Origin: Chrysomallon squamiferum
Lineage: Eukaryota; Mollusca; Gastropoda; Neomphalida; Peltospiridae
Length of the DNA: 64,000 nt
Assembly: GCA_012295275.1 (NCBI GenBank)
Contig: CM022665.1
Location: 28,796,446 to 28,860,445 of the forward strand
Direction of reading: 5' to 3'
Position numbers and translations under genes: made by a program. Positions within the stretch are counted from its first letter, which is position 1; each line of letters opens with the position of its first letter. Shown piece after piece: positions 39,541-52,918 of this stretch. Below the pieces are notes generated by a model. That model did not search any database, was not told the origin of the DNA, and worked only from the letters and a program-made list of their open reading frames with translations.

Positions 39541-41765
39541 TTTAAAATAAACATCTTTATAATAAGGCCTCTTTTAATGGAGCATGTAAGGCTACATGAA
39601 AGGAAGTCAGAAAAGCCAGAAGATATAAACAATACGGTGGAAGTATACTGAAAGATGACTTGAAGTATTAAGAAAATCAGTATAAACAAATGCTAAACAG
39701 AACTGTTAGGGAATATAGAATATCTATTAAACAAAAAAATTAAAATACTAAAAACTTCAAGTCCCAAAGAGTACTGGTCAATTCTGATTAACAATAAGCA
39801 GAGATGGTCAAAAGTAAATGTGTCAATTGATTCTTTATTTCATTTTTTTCAAAACTGTTAATATCAATGTTGATGAGTTTTTGCCTGATCATGTAACACC
39901 AACAGAAAAATTACATAGCCAAGAAACTCCTACTGATATTTTGAACAAGCCTTTTTCAGCCGAGGAAATATCTAGAGCAGTGAACAGACTCCACTGTAAT
40001 CAAGCAGTTGGAGGAGACTTTATTACTAATGAATATATTAAGCATACTGCTAATGTTATGTTACATTTATACGTACTACTGTTTAATGTTATTCTTGACA
40101 CAGCAATTATACCATCTGATTGGTTAATGGGACTCATCAAATTAATATATAAAATAAAAGTGCTCGAAATGACCCTGAAAATTATAGACCTATTACATTA
40201 TTAAGCTGTTTAAGCAAATTATTTACATCTGTACTTAATTCTAGATTAAATAAGTATGCAGATGAAACAACCTGACCATATATTTTCTTTATACTTGCTA
40301 ATTATTTTAATGAACAAATGTATAAAGAAATTGTATTGTGCTTTTATAGATTATGAGAAAGTGTTTGACAGTCTGGAGAATTGGATTATGGAATAAGGTA
40401 ATTAGATTTGGCATAAATGGAAAATGTTTTAATGTCTTAGTAAATATGTTGACTAGAATCAATTACAACAATGTTTAGTAAAGAATTTAATGTTTAATTA
40501 AAGCTTTTTATTCTACTATATGTTGATGATACAATACTGTTAGTTGAATCATTGGATGCACTACAACATAATCTTAACATTTTTGCTAATTACTACCAAC
40601 TACGGAGACTTAATATAAATAATAAACTAAAATAATGATATTCAGTAAAAGGAGAAATACTAGTGATTATATATTTAAATTTAATGGAGAGATTATTGAT
40701 CTAGTAGATAACTATAAATATCTGGGCATACATTTCACAAGAAACAGCTACTTCACTTAGAGCGTAAAACAACTATATAACAAAGCAATGAAAGCCATGT
40801 ATAGCCTAATGGCTAAAAGTCGTCACAATAATCTCTCCAACGACTGCATACTTGATTTATTTGACAAACTAATACAGCCAATTTTATTGTATGGTTGTGA
40901 AATACAGGGTTTTACAAAGGTACAACTAATAGAAAGACTCCATATGAAATTTAATAAGTATTTACTGTTAATAAGTGTACCCCTGGTTTTATGATCTATG
41001 GTGAACTAGGACAGTATCCCCTTTGTATTTCTATAAAAGTAAGAATAACTAAATTTTTGGGGAACCTAATTTGCAAAACCCCAAACAAGATTTTCTCACA
41101 ACTATATATTATTTAATGCATGTTATCAATTCTCCTTGGAACAAATTTGTAAAAAATATTTTCGATGATTGTGGACATATCACAACTTTGATAATGTTAA
41201 ATGGTTACGTGAAACGATATCCAAAATATTACATGATCCATTTCAGCAATTATGGAAAAATCAAATTGAAACGACTCCAAAGGGTATTAATTATAAATTT
41301 TTAAAAATGAACTGAAATTAGAAAACTATCTTACTTTGTTGTCTCAAAAGAATGCTAATATCTTATTAAATTTAGAACCGTGAATGCTAAACTTCCTATA
41401 GAAACTGGACGATGGTCTAATATTCTAAGACAACAGAAAATGTCACATCTGTAATCTTAACAAAATTGAGATGAATATCATTACATATTTGAATGTAATG
41501 ATCCTGTATTATTAAATACGAGAAAATGTGTACCAGACAAATATATAAGACATCCAAATATAATTTCATATAATAATTTGTTCAACAGTAAAAATGTATT
41601 TGTATTAAAAAAGCTAAGTTTGTTAATAAGAACTATATGTGAGAGAGTATGTCTTCCACATTAAACTTTCTACACATGTATTTTAATTTTGTTATTATAT
41701 AGCTGTAATACATTCTTCTTTGTACTGTAATCTACAGTTTATGAGAATAAAGTCACTGTCATTGG
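39540..41765 (+). mobile_element. Decayed non-LTR retrotransposon (LINE) remnant
   Basis: Fragments of a reverse transcriptase appear in different frames along the plus strand. An N-terminal RT part at 39860-40195 contains NKPFSAEEISRAVNRL, NEYIKHTANVM and a PSDW motif. Near 40515-40545 the active-site YVDD motif reads LLYVDDTILL. A C-terminal RT/thumb part at 40785-40940 contains KAMYSLMAKSRHNNL and PILLYGCEI. Frames are broken by stops and shifts, so it is not active. The 3' end may lie near GAGAATAAAGTCACTGTC (41743-41760). No LTRs were seen and the clade is not resolved. Confidence 0.85.
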
Positions 41766-43220
41766 TTGATGATGATATGTTTTAAAAACATGAACACACC
41801 CGGTTTTAATTTATTCCACATGATGTTATATGACACTGACACTGTATTAGAAATCTTGTGTGTATAAATGCATGGATAAAGTACAGATGAAATGGCAAAT
41901 ACATTTTAATTTTTGGCCAAAACATCTGAATTAAGTTTGATAATAAGAATGAATCATTGATTACAAGGTGAGTTGTGTTTTAAAACGAAAATCAAAGTTG
42001 AATAAGAGTTTAATAAATCTTGATTAAGGACCATGTACGAGACCAAACTGTTACTATATTGATGGATTTTTGTTTTAGATTAACTCTGAAACTGCTTCAT
42101 TTATAAAACCATTAAATGACACATAAAAATAAATAACATTAATAAATGAAAAGAAAAGGAAAAAAAAAGACGGAAAATCATTACAGAGTTGCAGTTCTTT
42201 AATGTAAAGATGAAACAAAAATAAAACATAAATGTTTTATTGCTCACTTGTAAAAGTAACATCACATTATAATTAGTGACTAGAAATTTATTTGGTATAA
42301 ATAAAAAAGAAAAACATTAAGCAATATAAAAACTGTTAAGTTTATCATGTAACAAATTAACTACTAACCTGAAAAAAAAAAAAAATTAAAAAATATTGTC
42401 TAACATTTAATATAAACTTAAAAAAATGCAAATTAACATTTTAAATTGAAAAAAAAACAACAAACGTTTTTGGACCAACATCTTTTTAACATTTACATGT
42501 TCATAATTTTGGTTAATTTTATAATTTCTAAAATGTAAATTTCATGCATAAATGTTACAATTTTGATTAACAAAATATTACAAGTTAAAAAGTACAAATC
42601 ATCCACCACCTTCACATCCAAATTAATGAATCAGCAAATGTAACAAAATTATGGTAAGATGTTGTTAAGATAATTTTCAATCTAATTATATGGAATGCTG
42701 TAAAATCTTGCTTTAACAATTTAAAACATACCAGCTCTCTAATCTGATACAGATTAACAATTTATTTCCAACTAAAAATATCTGATTCTTATAATGATAT
42801 TGTATAGTAAACTTTTCTTTATTTCATGTTTATATTCACAAAATTATTGACAGCAGTTACTGCAAGAACAATTCATTTTATGGTCTTTTGAAGAATTTTG
42901 TAGGGCAACATCAAGATAAGATAAAAGGAACAAATTCAAACATAAAAAAACATTTATTTCTTGTTAAACATCTTCACAACAGATTTAAAACAGTACTCTC
43001 AAATCCCACTTAAAATCTCAATATGCATGAAAATAAAGAAAAAATCTGGAAAAAATACTTTTTTTTAACAGAATAGAAATATTTTAATTATATTTTGTTT
43101 TTTTCAAACAACAACATTTTCTATTAAAAAATAGTAATATTGAATGGATGTTATGCAAATGAACTGAATGAACTGAAAAGCACTATAAATGAAATGTTAT
43201 TCCCTAGAGCCAACATCCAG
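41766..43220. other. Intergenic / OTUB1 3' region
   Basis: AT-rich, with A-tracts. The part next to 43220 is the probable OTUB1 3' UTR, with a minus-strand AATAAA at 42958-42953. Nothing else seen. Confidence 0.5.
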
Positions 43221-46200
43221 TCAACAAGTTTGGGGAGGGTATAGAATGTCATAGTGTCCAGGTCGATACAACAGATAAATCTGTGGCCTGGTATCTTCTG
43301 GAAAGTCATGATGATTACAGGTTGGGCCCACGCCACGATCCATGTACTCCACCCGAACTCTGACACCCAGACCTGAGGTCAGTGCAATGATGTGAATGTG
43401 ATCACTTTCTTTTGCCATTGGTTCCACTTCCTAAAATAACACAAAAAAAAACCCATTCTAACTGGTATGACACAATTACAAGAAAAACAAAACAACAAAA
43501 CAGGTGAACTATCAATAAAATAAAAGAAATATAATTTTGTTATCTACAGAAAATTAAAATGTTACTACTTTTAACTCCAAAATAATTCCTGGGAAAAATG
43601 ACTTACCTGACTGCAAAACTCTTTTATTGTTCTTTCACCTTCAATAAAATTGACAAAGAAATCAGATTCCTTCTGTAGGTATCCAGATACAATCAGTCTG
43701 TAAAATAACAGCAAATTAATGAACATTTCATCATTTAACCAGCATTAGAAATGTTAAATCCAATCCTATAAATTATAATTAAACTGATTTTGAAAAGGAA
43801 ATTACATTGTGATTGTATTTCAACAAATAAAGATAAATTCTGTTTAAGGACAAAAAAAGGTGTATTATATGTATCAGACTATTTAAGCCTGTACTAGTTA
43901 AAGCAAAAAGTGATAATCAGTTTTGTATTATTATAATCAAATTATCAAGTCAGCACAGAATCACAGCATCGGGTTAAACTTGGTTACAAAAATGTACAAC
44001 TGATTAAACCTTACAAATAAAATGTTTAAACAGATATCAACCTGAGATACACAACAAAGTAGTCAGACAAGCCTTGATCATTGAAGGTTTGTAGTAAATC
44101 TGAAGTTGAACACTTGTTTTCCACCTGTGCAATGATGTCCATAAACTGAAAAAATAAAGACTTTTTTCTTTTCTTTTCTTTTTTTCAACTATAGCAATGT
44201 GTACTATAGCTCTGAATAATGGAAACTCATTTTTTTCAAAACACATATGATTATGACATTCTTCTCTGTCATAAAGGATACAGAGGTTTCAAATAACACT
44301 CAGGTTAAAAAGGACATATATACATTTTATGTAACAAAATACTTAAATAATATTTTGAAAATATAATTTTATTCTTAAAGACAAAATTTCTGTTCTTCTG
44401 TATATATGTACAAAAATATATTTTGAAAATGTAAAAAATAATTTAGACTTACTGTATCATGGAAATCTTCTATAGTAAATTGTGGGAAGCCAAGAGCAAT
44501 TAATTCATCTTTGCTTTTACTAGCAACCTCTTTGAATCTAAAAACAAACTGTCTGTACTATAATTATTCTAATGAAATAAAATGGAAACAAAAAGTTATT
44601 TGTATCCTTAAATTCTAGTTTTTAGATAAAATTTCATTTGGATGTTTTTCAAAAACAAAATATTATAATTAAAAAAATAAAATAAAAAGAAGAAAACCAC
44701 TAAAAAAAATAAATAAAAATAAAACAAACTAAAAAACAAAATAATAATAATAATAAAGTAAATAAATAAATAAAAAAGTAAATAAACTAAAAAAAAATAA
44801 TTAAAAAAATAAATGATGAAAACAAAAATTGTATTTTATGCATTTATCACTAATACTTGTCACTGTTAACTTCTTGTAAAATTATGTAAAACAGAAAAAT
44901 TAAACACCCACAAAAATAATTTAAAAGATTACTGAATATTAATATTTTTCAGTTATATAATATTGTTTTAATATAGTTTCACTGTACAAACCTTCTCAAA
45001 TCCTCCCTGTCTGTTAGTAATTTTTCAAGATAAGCAAAACCAAATGCTCGAAAAAAACAGTTCCCATCTCCTCTAGTCTTTCGCACATATCTGTATTTGT
45101 TCTGTAAATCCTAAAACAAGAAAATTATTACATAATTAGATACATATATACTTGCCCTAATCTTAAAGTTAATAAACATTAAAAACTTCCATTTTCAAGC
45201 CAGGTTCAAAATATTTGCCTCTGAACATTATTTCTGATAAATCATTTACCTATTTTAATAAACCTCATTCAACATTAATAATTTTATTAAATGAAAAATG
45301 AAAATATAAATTAACAGTTTCAAGATGAGCAGATAAACAATTACAGCCAGTTTAAGTCTGTACACTTCATCTTCTTTTGCATATTCTTCAACCAATTCTT
45401 CAAGTGATAATAGTCTGCTTATTAAATCATGCTGTTCAGCTATCTGAAATGTTAAAGTAATAATACATAAAAACATAATGAATAAAATAAAACCAAATCT
45501 CCATTCCATAAAATATCTAATTAGGTACTCCAAAATGCCAGTATTTGACCTAATTTTACTGACTTTCGAATGCTTGATTATTCTGTTTGAGATCCTATCT
45601 AAATAAAAACTGCACGAATGGAATATTTCAAGTCCTATCTTTGTGTTTATTGCATGACTGTTACCTCATATTGTGAAAGAAGCATTCAATCTCAATCAGA
45701 AATGCCTTAGGGCAGATGCCATCTTGTTATGGATCTACAATCCTGTTCATACAAACTCACTCTACTAAAACAATGTTCAGTTATGTTAGCTTCATTTGTG
45801 TATCCAAAATAAAAGTTTTTACCACCTAAATCTACAGAAAAACTTGATGAAAAACACAGCCACTGAAGCCTGTACACTCCTGAGTCAGAAAGTGACTGAT
45901 CAAGAATGTGAAAGTTTTGAGCTGTTTATTTATTTCTGATGCTCCAAAACGCAAAAAATTTATGGTTACATAATTTCAATTTTTTAGTTGTTGTTGTGGT
46001 CTAAGAATAGCCTTATTTGTGATTGCATATTCAGCAGTATTTAACTTTTATCAGATTTTTCTGCGATTGTGGCAATGCCTCGGAAATAAATACTGGAACT
46101 ATGTTTAATTAGTTTTTAAGCTTATTATGTTTGAACATATTATATACTATTATTTATTAACATAGTAGGTCACTTTGTACAAATTTTGTTATTCAGTGTC

Positions 46201-47524
46201 CTAGTTGGTTTGATATTTGCTTCATAAAGTCCACTCCCACATTCAAGTTTCTCAAAAACATCTTTTCAAAAGTTACTTTTTAAATCTTATACAAGTGTGC
46301 GATGAAGATAGATAATGTTGTCTTTGTTTTCCAGATATCTAAGAAACTGTGTTTCAGTAGATACTTTTCTTTCACTTATACTAATTTTTATTTTTATGTA
46401 ATCTTGAGACTGTCTAGTCTTTATATACACAAGAGAGATCATGACAGAGAACCTTAAAACTAAGTCTTGCTTTGATAAGCATTTGGCAACAGGATATGGT
46501 AAAGTATGTTTCTTTTTAGTTTTTGGTAGTCTTTATGCAATGCAATTTGTGTCATTAATGGAGGATTTGTTTAAAATACACAACATAACTTACAACTTGT
46601 ATTAACTTAATTACCTGACTCTCATGACTGATTCTACTTTAATTAGGATTCAGCTGACTGATTCTGTATTTTAACTTAGGTTTCCCAAAAATGAATTTCT
46701 TTTCTTTATATCATATATGTGATTTAAAAAAAAACAAAGAACAAAAAAAACAAAAGACCCTCAAACTGTACTCTTGTTGATGTGTTATTTATCTGGATAT
46801 TATACCATTATGATAAGAAATCACTGTCACAATTTGAATTTACAAATCCCTGTCATAATTTTCTGAATGCCTTTATCCACTAGATGTGATAATGAGCAAC
46901 TCTGGCAATGACACATTACAAAGTGAAATTCAGCTTATGCTCCATTTACATTCACAATACCAAACACTATATGTAACTATTATTAATATAAAGCCTTTAC
47001 TAGCATTAATTTTGTACAATGATGCTGAAAAAATAAACTGCAACTTGTTAAAAGAAAAAGGATGAATATCTTAAAAATTAACTTTTCAGATTTTCTAACT
47101 TATCCCTTCAAAATGTATTTCATTATCTAGATCGTTTCACTCTGATTAGATTGGTCTACAAACTATTTTTGTAGTACAAACAGAAGTTAAGTTATGAATT
47201 TAAAAAAAAAAAAAAAAAAAAAAATTAATCAAGTGCAAATAACTGATTTTATCATCTTTCAATATACACATTCTTTGTAGAAGTATGAAATAAGCTTTGT
47301 CAAGGAGAATCTCACTTTAGCATGGGCTCTTAAAAATAAAGATTAGCTGAAAATGGTAACTGCACAAACAGCAGCAAGAAATTAAATATTAAAACATTCA
47401 TAATTTTGGAACCATCTGACTGACAACTTAATAATAGTTAGGTGTCAACCTTGTCCATCACAAACAGAAAATCACTTTAGAGTACCTAATTTAATACAAG
47501 TGGTAGATAATGTTCAGATTCTGC

Positions 47525-47574
<50 letters not shown>

Positions 47575-49376
47575 TGTTACATTAACTGAACTGAACAAAG
47601 CATTTTCATTGTATTTCTTTCATGTCAGCACTTAATTCCACTTGTCAAAAACTTTAATGCATTCAGAGACATTTTGCAATTTGTATGATAAACAATTCAA
47701 AACCATGAGATCTTCTAATATAGTAATAATTACAGATTATAATAATAATTATATATATATATATATATTATAAAGGAAATGTACATATTTAATAATTCAA
47801 AAACATATTTCTGTTTTAACAGCTGTAAAATGTAAGTAAACAACTAGAATTTAGTCAGTTGATCTCACCTGTCTTTCAATATCCCTCTGCTGAGCAAGTG
47901 TTTCTTCATCATAATTTTTTTCTACAAAAAAAAATAATAACATATATGTTTATATTATACAAACATTCATGTTAAAGTAATAATTGATAGAAACTATAAA
48001 TAAGTGGGAAACCAAAAAAATAAAATAAAACAAAATATATATATATATATTAAACATAATAATGAATAAACAAAACATAAAACATCATAACTTTAATGCA
48101 AAAAAAATAAAAAATAAAAATTATTTTAACTAAATGTTTTCTACATGCAATTTATTTTTTGTACTTTATACCTGATATAAATGAGATATGTCACTATAAA
48201 ATACATTTCATCACTGATGAACTAACATTTGACCTATACATCTGACCTATATGTAATACAGTTATGTAAATACATTAACAGAAGCAAAGAGATCAAATTA
48301 AATGTATCATAAAACCAAGTATGCATTATAACTGGTTCTGAATGATTTTGTAGAACTGAAATAAAATATTAAGAAAGAATGAAATTGTAAATTACAGTTT
48401 TTGGTCCATGTGTTATAACTTTTAACTGAATAGTTTAACTGGTAATGAAAGAAAAATCTAATAAAATTGGTATAAAATGCATTATATCAATCAACCAGTG
48501 AACCATATATGGTCAATACAGCTATATTTCTATCTGCACTAAATAATTGAAAACATCAAAAATTTTAGTTAATGAAATAGTATACAGCGTAACCTTACTT
48601 TATTGCTCAATCACATACCATTGTAATTTTGCTTTGGCATTACAGTGTGGGTGATCTTGGTTCATTAACAAATAACATTTTCTGATCAATTGTCGATGTT
48701 AAAATAATTTTAAATTAATAAAAAATAATACAGGTTGAACATCTTGAAACTGGCAGTGTTAGGATCTAGCTATTGCTGGACGACAGAAAATGAAGCAAAA
48801 CTGAAATGGAGTCCTAAGTAAAGCACCTATATAAACAGTCTTGCAAGCTCATTCCACACACTGTTGTGTTATCAAATCTAGAACAAAGTTTAAAACAGGA
48901 AATAATACATCCACTAATGTTTCCAAAAAATTGTTTAATGCAATAAAAAGCTAACAACACCATCCTGGTGGCAAATCAACCAACTTATTATATAACAGAT
49001 TTAAAACATGCCAAACATTGGAAACTGCTGGACTATTAAGTGCTAGGTTTAAAAGTAACAACCATGTATACAATGCTGATTCTTCATGGATATCACTGTT
49101 AGTGCAAAACTTTAATTACTGATAATTAATTTAATTCTAATAACTATATAATAACAAAGCAGTTTTTCACCAGTCAACTGGTTAATAACTGCACAAAGTC
49201 CAGATTGAGATAGGATTATTTGTGATAAAACTGAAGGGATTATATGGTTAAAGATAGTTTTCTTTGTTGGATGACAGCATATGGAATTGGCAGTTAAGTG
49301 ACACATTCAACAGAAGTATCAGAAAGCAAAGAAAGCAGTTTTATCAACAACAACAACATATAATAATAATTAAAAA

Positions 49377-49419
<43 letters not shown>

Positions 49420-50045
49420 AATGCACAATATATAAAATTTGAAAGTATGAATGATTTTCTGGACCCAGTGATTCCAGTTTTTCGAGACCAAAAAGTCATA
49501 AAATAATAATAATAATTAACAATACACCTCTGAGCAACTATAGTATATATTAAACATAAATTAAATAATAAACAAACATTATTAACAATGTAAACATGAA
49601 TTACCAATACCATAATTATACTACATCCATATTTTTAATTTAAGTATTATTCGTCATAGCTGATTATAACACTTAAAATATAATGAATAGATAGTAATCA
49701 CTAAATCAGTTTCAAATAAATGTAAGGTTCACACACATGCAAGTTGTTTCAAACAATCCGGATCTTGATAAAGTAGTATTTTAAACTGTCCGTTGTTCTG
49801 AATTTAGAGCAAATTAGTTTTGCTTTGAAGTAGTGCACGAAAATAGATTCGTTAGCGATATAACCTAGTATATGCATGAAAGAAACTAAATAATCTGGAC
49901 TAAACTAAACTTAATTCTTAGTGCGGTAAATACAACATTTACTGTACAATTTATTTCTATCAGTAGATTAGTTAATAACAAATTAATCAGATGTATTAAA
50001 ATGCGTATTCATACCAGGATTGTATTCCAAATTTCCCTCCGCCAT
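43221..50045 (-). CDS. OTUB1: OTUB1-type ubiquitin thioesterase (otubain)
   Basis: Eight exons: 50045-50015, 47921-47869, 45443-45345, 45110-44992, 44537-44453, 44145-44042, 43697-43607 and 43430-43221. They give 263 codons plus TGA, close to the 271 aa of human OTUB1. The start is MAEGNLEYNP and the end is HYDILYPPQTC. The OTU catalytic set is present: Asp76 and Cys79 in GDGNCFFRAFGF and His253 in YRPGHYDILY. Other family blocks include FTIEDFHDTFMDI, SDYFVVYLRLIVSGYL and CSQEVEPM..ESDHIHIIALT. Otubain-1 cleaves Lys48-linked ubiquitin chains and, in animals studied, also blocks E2 enzymes such as UBC13 through an N-terminal arm; that arm is present here. It is cytosolic/nuclear. Assignment to OTUB1 rather than OTUB2 rests on length and the N-terminal extension. 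Confidence 0.95.
45444..47868 (-). other. OTUB1 intron 2
   Basis: 2.4 kb of non-coding sequence. It includes a less AT-rich block at 45540-45930 of unknown origin, an A-run near 47202-47223 and a (TA)n tract at 47536-47569. No exon recognised. Confidence 0.65.
47922..50014 (-). other. OTUB1 intron 1
   Basis: 2.1 kb, AT-rich, with (AT)n at 49386-49413. It carries at 48877-48963 an 87-bp segment found again at 51456-51542. Confidence 0.7.
48877..48963. repeat. 87-bp segment, copy 1 (in OTUB1 intron 1)
   Basis: Starts TCTAGAACAAAG and ends CTAACAACACCAT. It appears identical base for base, by eye, to 51456-51542 in the same orientation. Flanking sequences do not match. Confidence 0.9.
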
Positions 50046-50166
50046 AGCAAAACAGGAGCATGCGTAAAATTAACATCGGCGTAAAAAATAAAAAGGTAAA
50101 AAGAAGAAAAAAAATAAATCGCGTAAATTCCACCGTTAATCCAGGAAACTCAAGTCTCTTCTTATA

Positions 50167-50197
<31 letters not shown>

Positions 50198-50340
50198 AAA
50201 GTGAATAAATAAATAAATAACAAAAAAAAAAAAAAAAAAGGACTTTAGAGAATCGACGCTATAATAATTCCATTAGCTTTATTGAATACTGTAAAAGCGT
50301 TTCACATACCGTAACACAGATAAATTAGCTGAATTCATTT
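50046..50340 (-). promoter_or_regulatory. Probable OTUB1 promoter / 5' UTR region
   Basis: Sequence upstream of the ATG at 50045 has several CpGs (50063-50120, 50240-50310) against a very AT-rich background, then a TAAA/AAAT microsatellite at 50163-50220 and an A-run to 50239. No core element could be defined. Confidence 0.35.
50163..50239. repeat. (AAAT)n microsatellite and A-run
   Basis: TAAA/AAAT tetranucleotide tract followed by about 18 A bases, within 200 bp of the OTUB1 start codon. Confidence 0.92.
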
Positions 50341-50475
50341 CTCTTTATTTTTCTGAAAAATATTTTCCTCTATACGCATCTTCATACCCTTTTATTACTG
50401 ACCCACTTTATTATTAACTTTTGTATCTCAAAATTAATATAAAATATATGCAATCACTTATATATATATATATAT

Positions 50476-52025
50476 AACCAAATTATAATTATCATTACAT
50501 ATATTCAGTCCAGTAAACATTATTTTCTGATATTAAATAAACTGATTTAGAAAAAGTAAAGAAAAACTAAAAGAAATAAAATAAGATAAAAAGAAATAAA
50601 AATACAAAAATTTATTTAAAAGAATAATAACAAATCAGTTTGTTATATTGGAATGTTTAAAATAAAATAAAAATTGTACATACATTATTAATTCTGAAAA
50701 CATTTTTTTATGAATAGCCTTAGACAGACTCATGCAATTAATTATTACAATTTATATATATGTATAACTAAATTATAACTAGTATTACATATATTCAGTC
50801 CAGTAAAATTTATTTACTTATATTAAATAAATTGATTTAGAAAAAGTAAAGAAAAAATAAAATAAAATAAAAAGAGATAAAAATACAAAAAGATATATTT
50901 AAAAGAATAATAACAAATCAGTTTGTTATATTGGAATGTTTTAATAAACAAATAATCGTACATACATTATTAATTCTGAAAACATTTTTATGAATAGCCT
51001 TAGACATGCTCATGCAATTAATTATTACAATTTATATATATGTATAACTAAATTATAACTAGTATTACATATATTCAGTCCAGTAAAATTTATTTACTTA
51101 TATTAAATAAACTGATTTAGAAAAGGTAAAGAAAAAATAAAATAAAATAAAAAGAGATAAAAATACAAAAACATATATTTAAAAGAATAATAACAAATCA
51201 GTTTGTTATATTGAAATGTTTTAATAAACAAATAATTGTACATACATTATTAATTCTGAAAACATTTTTATGAATAGCCTTAGACAGGCTCATGCAAATA
51301 ATCACATATACAGTATATATATATTATATATCTTGATTAATTAAAGTTAATATTGTAATGATGCAACCACGGTTTAAGTTACATTAGGCACACTGGACTC
51401 TAACCAGTTTCAAATCTATTACTGACAGAAAATGTTTGACAATGTCTAGAAAATGTCTAGAACAAAGTTTAAAACAGGAAATAATACATCCACTAATGTT
51501 TCCAAAAAATTGTTTAATGCAATAAAAAGCTAACAACACCATACGGGCTTTATACAGGCTTATGCAAATAATCATATATACAGTACATATATAAAACCAA
51601 ATTATAATTATTATTACATATATTCATTCCAGTAAAAAATATTTACTTATATTAAATAAACTGATTTAGAAAAAGTAAAGAAAAAATAAAAATAAATAAA
51701 ATAAAATAAAATAAAATAAAATAAAATAAAAAGAGATAAAAATACAAAAACATATTTAAAAGAATAATAACAAATCAGTTTATTATATTGGAATGTTTTA
51801 ATAAACAAATAATCGTACATACATTATCAATTCTGAAAACATTTTTATGAATAACCTTAGACAGGCTCATGCAAATAATCACATATACAGTATATATATA
51901 TATTATATATCTTGATTAATTAAAGTTAATATTGTAATGATGCAACCACGGTTTAAGTTACATTAGGCACACTGGACTCTAATCAGTTTCAAATCTATTA
52001 CTGACAGAAAATGTTTGACATACAG
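50476..52025. repeat. Complex tandem array (A units of about 285 bp plus B tails)
   Basis: The A unit begins near 50476, 50766, 51047 and 51594. Each holds ATTACATATATTCAGTCCAG (third-to-last base variable), ATTAAATAAACTGATTTAGA, AACAAATCAGTTTGTTATAT and TACATACATTATTAATTCTG. The third and fourth A units are followed by the same tail B (51300-51440 and 51885-52020), with GATGCAACCACGGTTTAAG and CACTGGACTCTAA. A/B copy 3 is broken by an 87-bp foreign segment at 51456-51542. The A copies are very similar, so the array is young. Confidence 0.9.
51456..51542. repeat. 87-bp segment, copy 2 (inside the tandem array)
   Basis: Looks identical to 48877-48963, about 2.58 kb away. The join is preceded by AATGTCTAGAAAATGTCTAG, a local duplication of AATGTCTAGA suggesting microhomology at the insertion point. 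Confidence 0.9.
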
Positions 52026-52918
52026 TAACACACAAAAATAATATCAAGGCCAAATCAGCATTTCCAAAAAATATATAACTTGCCAGTACATTAAATTCTG
52101 CTATTTTTATTTCGTAACAGTAATGGAAATGGATTTTAGAAACTAAGGGAAGTAGCTGTCTGTTTGTGAAAGCAGATACAAAAAAAAAAAAAAAAAAGAA
52201 GAAGAAAAAAAGAACTATCTTATACCTCATTAATTGAGGCCCATCGTAACAGTTCTAATTCAGGAAGACCGTGTCAAAAAGTCTACATACTATACAACTA
52301 TAGTCATCGAATTTATAATGGACAAAGGCATCGTACAGCAAACATACGCTCCAGCAACAATACACACAAGCTTCTGTTAATGGTTTACCGAAATCACCCT
52401 AACCACCTACAAATGTGCACCTTCTCGTGTAAAGCTATAAAAAAAAGATTGTTTTTGATCTTTGACTTAATGTATGCGTCATTAAAGAGAGCTGAGTAAA
52501 ATATGTAAATATAATGAAAGAAAGCATCGAGTTAATTTTATTTGCTAGAAAGTTTACAAAAGATGATTTATAAACATTTACTATTCCATAATAGTACAGA
52601 AAATGGACATAAATCGAAAACCAAAATGTAATGGAACACCAAACAATGCGTATGGCTCCAATTCCACCACTACCTCAACAGTCCTTTCTTTTACCACGTA
52701 CGCATTTGCAGGGCCGGCTGAAGGTATCGGCAACTCAGGCGCTACGTCACGTGTTTTGAATTTTCCAAATACAAGGGAAAAATCAAAAATGGGAAAATAA
52801 TAAATAAAATTATGAAATTTAAAATCAAAATGTGAAAACTTCTTGATTGGAGTTAAATAATGAGAATCTGATTATTAATTATTTCTGTTATTCTGACCAA
52901 ATTGTGAAATACAACTGA
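52026..52918 (-). other. Downstream flank / 3' UTR region of the XKR gene
   Basis: Contains an A-rich tract at 52180-52210 and a minus-strand AATAAA at 52542-52537, about 380 bases past the stop, which is a candidate poly(A) signal. A 65-codon plus-strand open frame at 52603-52800 has no recognisable features and is not called. Confidence 0.45.

Noticed and set aside
40788-41304. Two short plus-strand open frames
   Set aside because: They are pieces of the broken LINE (RT C-terminal part), not separate genes.
50476-52025. CRISPR array or origin-like iterons
   Set aside because: The repeats are about 285 bp long, contiguous and AT-rich in a eukaryotic intergenic region, with no short direct repeats and unique spacers; a satellite is the simpler reading.
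52603-52800. 65-codon plus-strand open frame near the XKR 3' end
   Set aside because: No recognisable motif and no support from splice sites or a neighbour; the base use is only slightly better than background.
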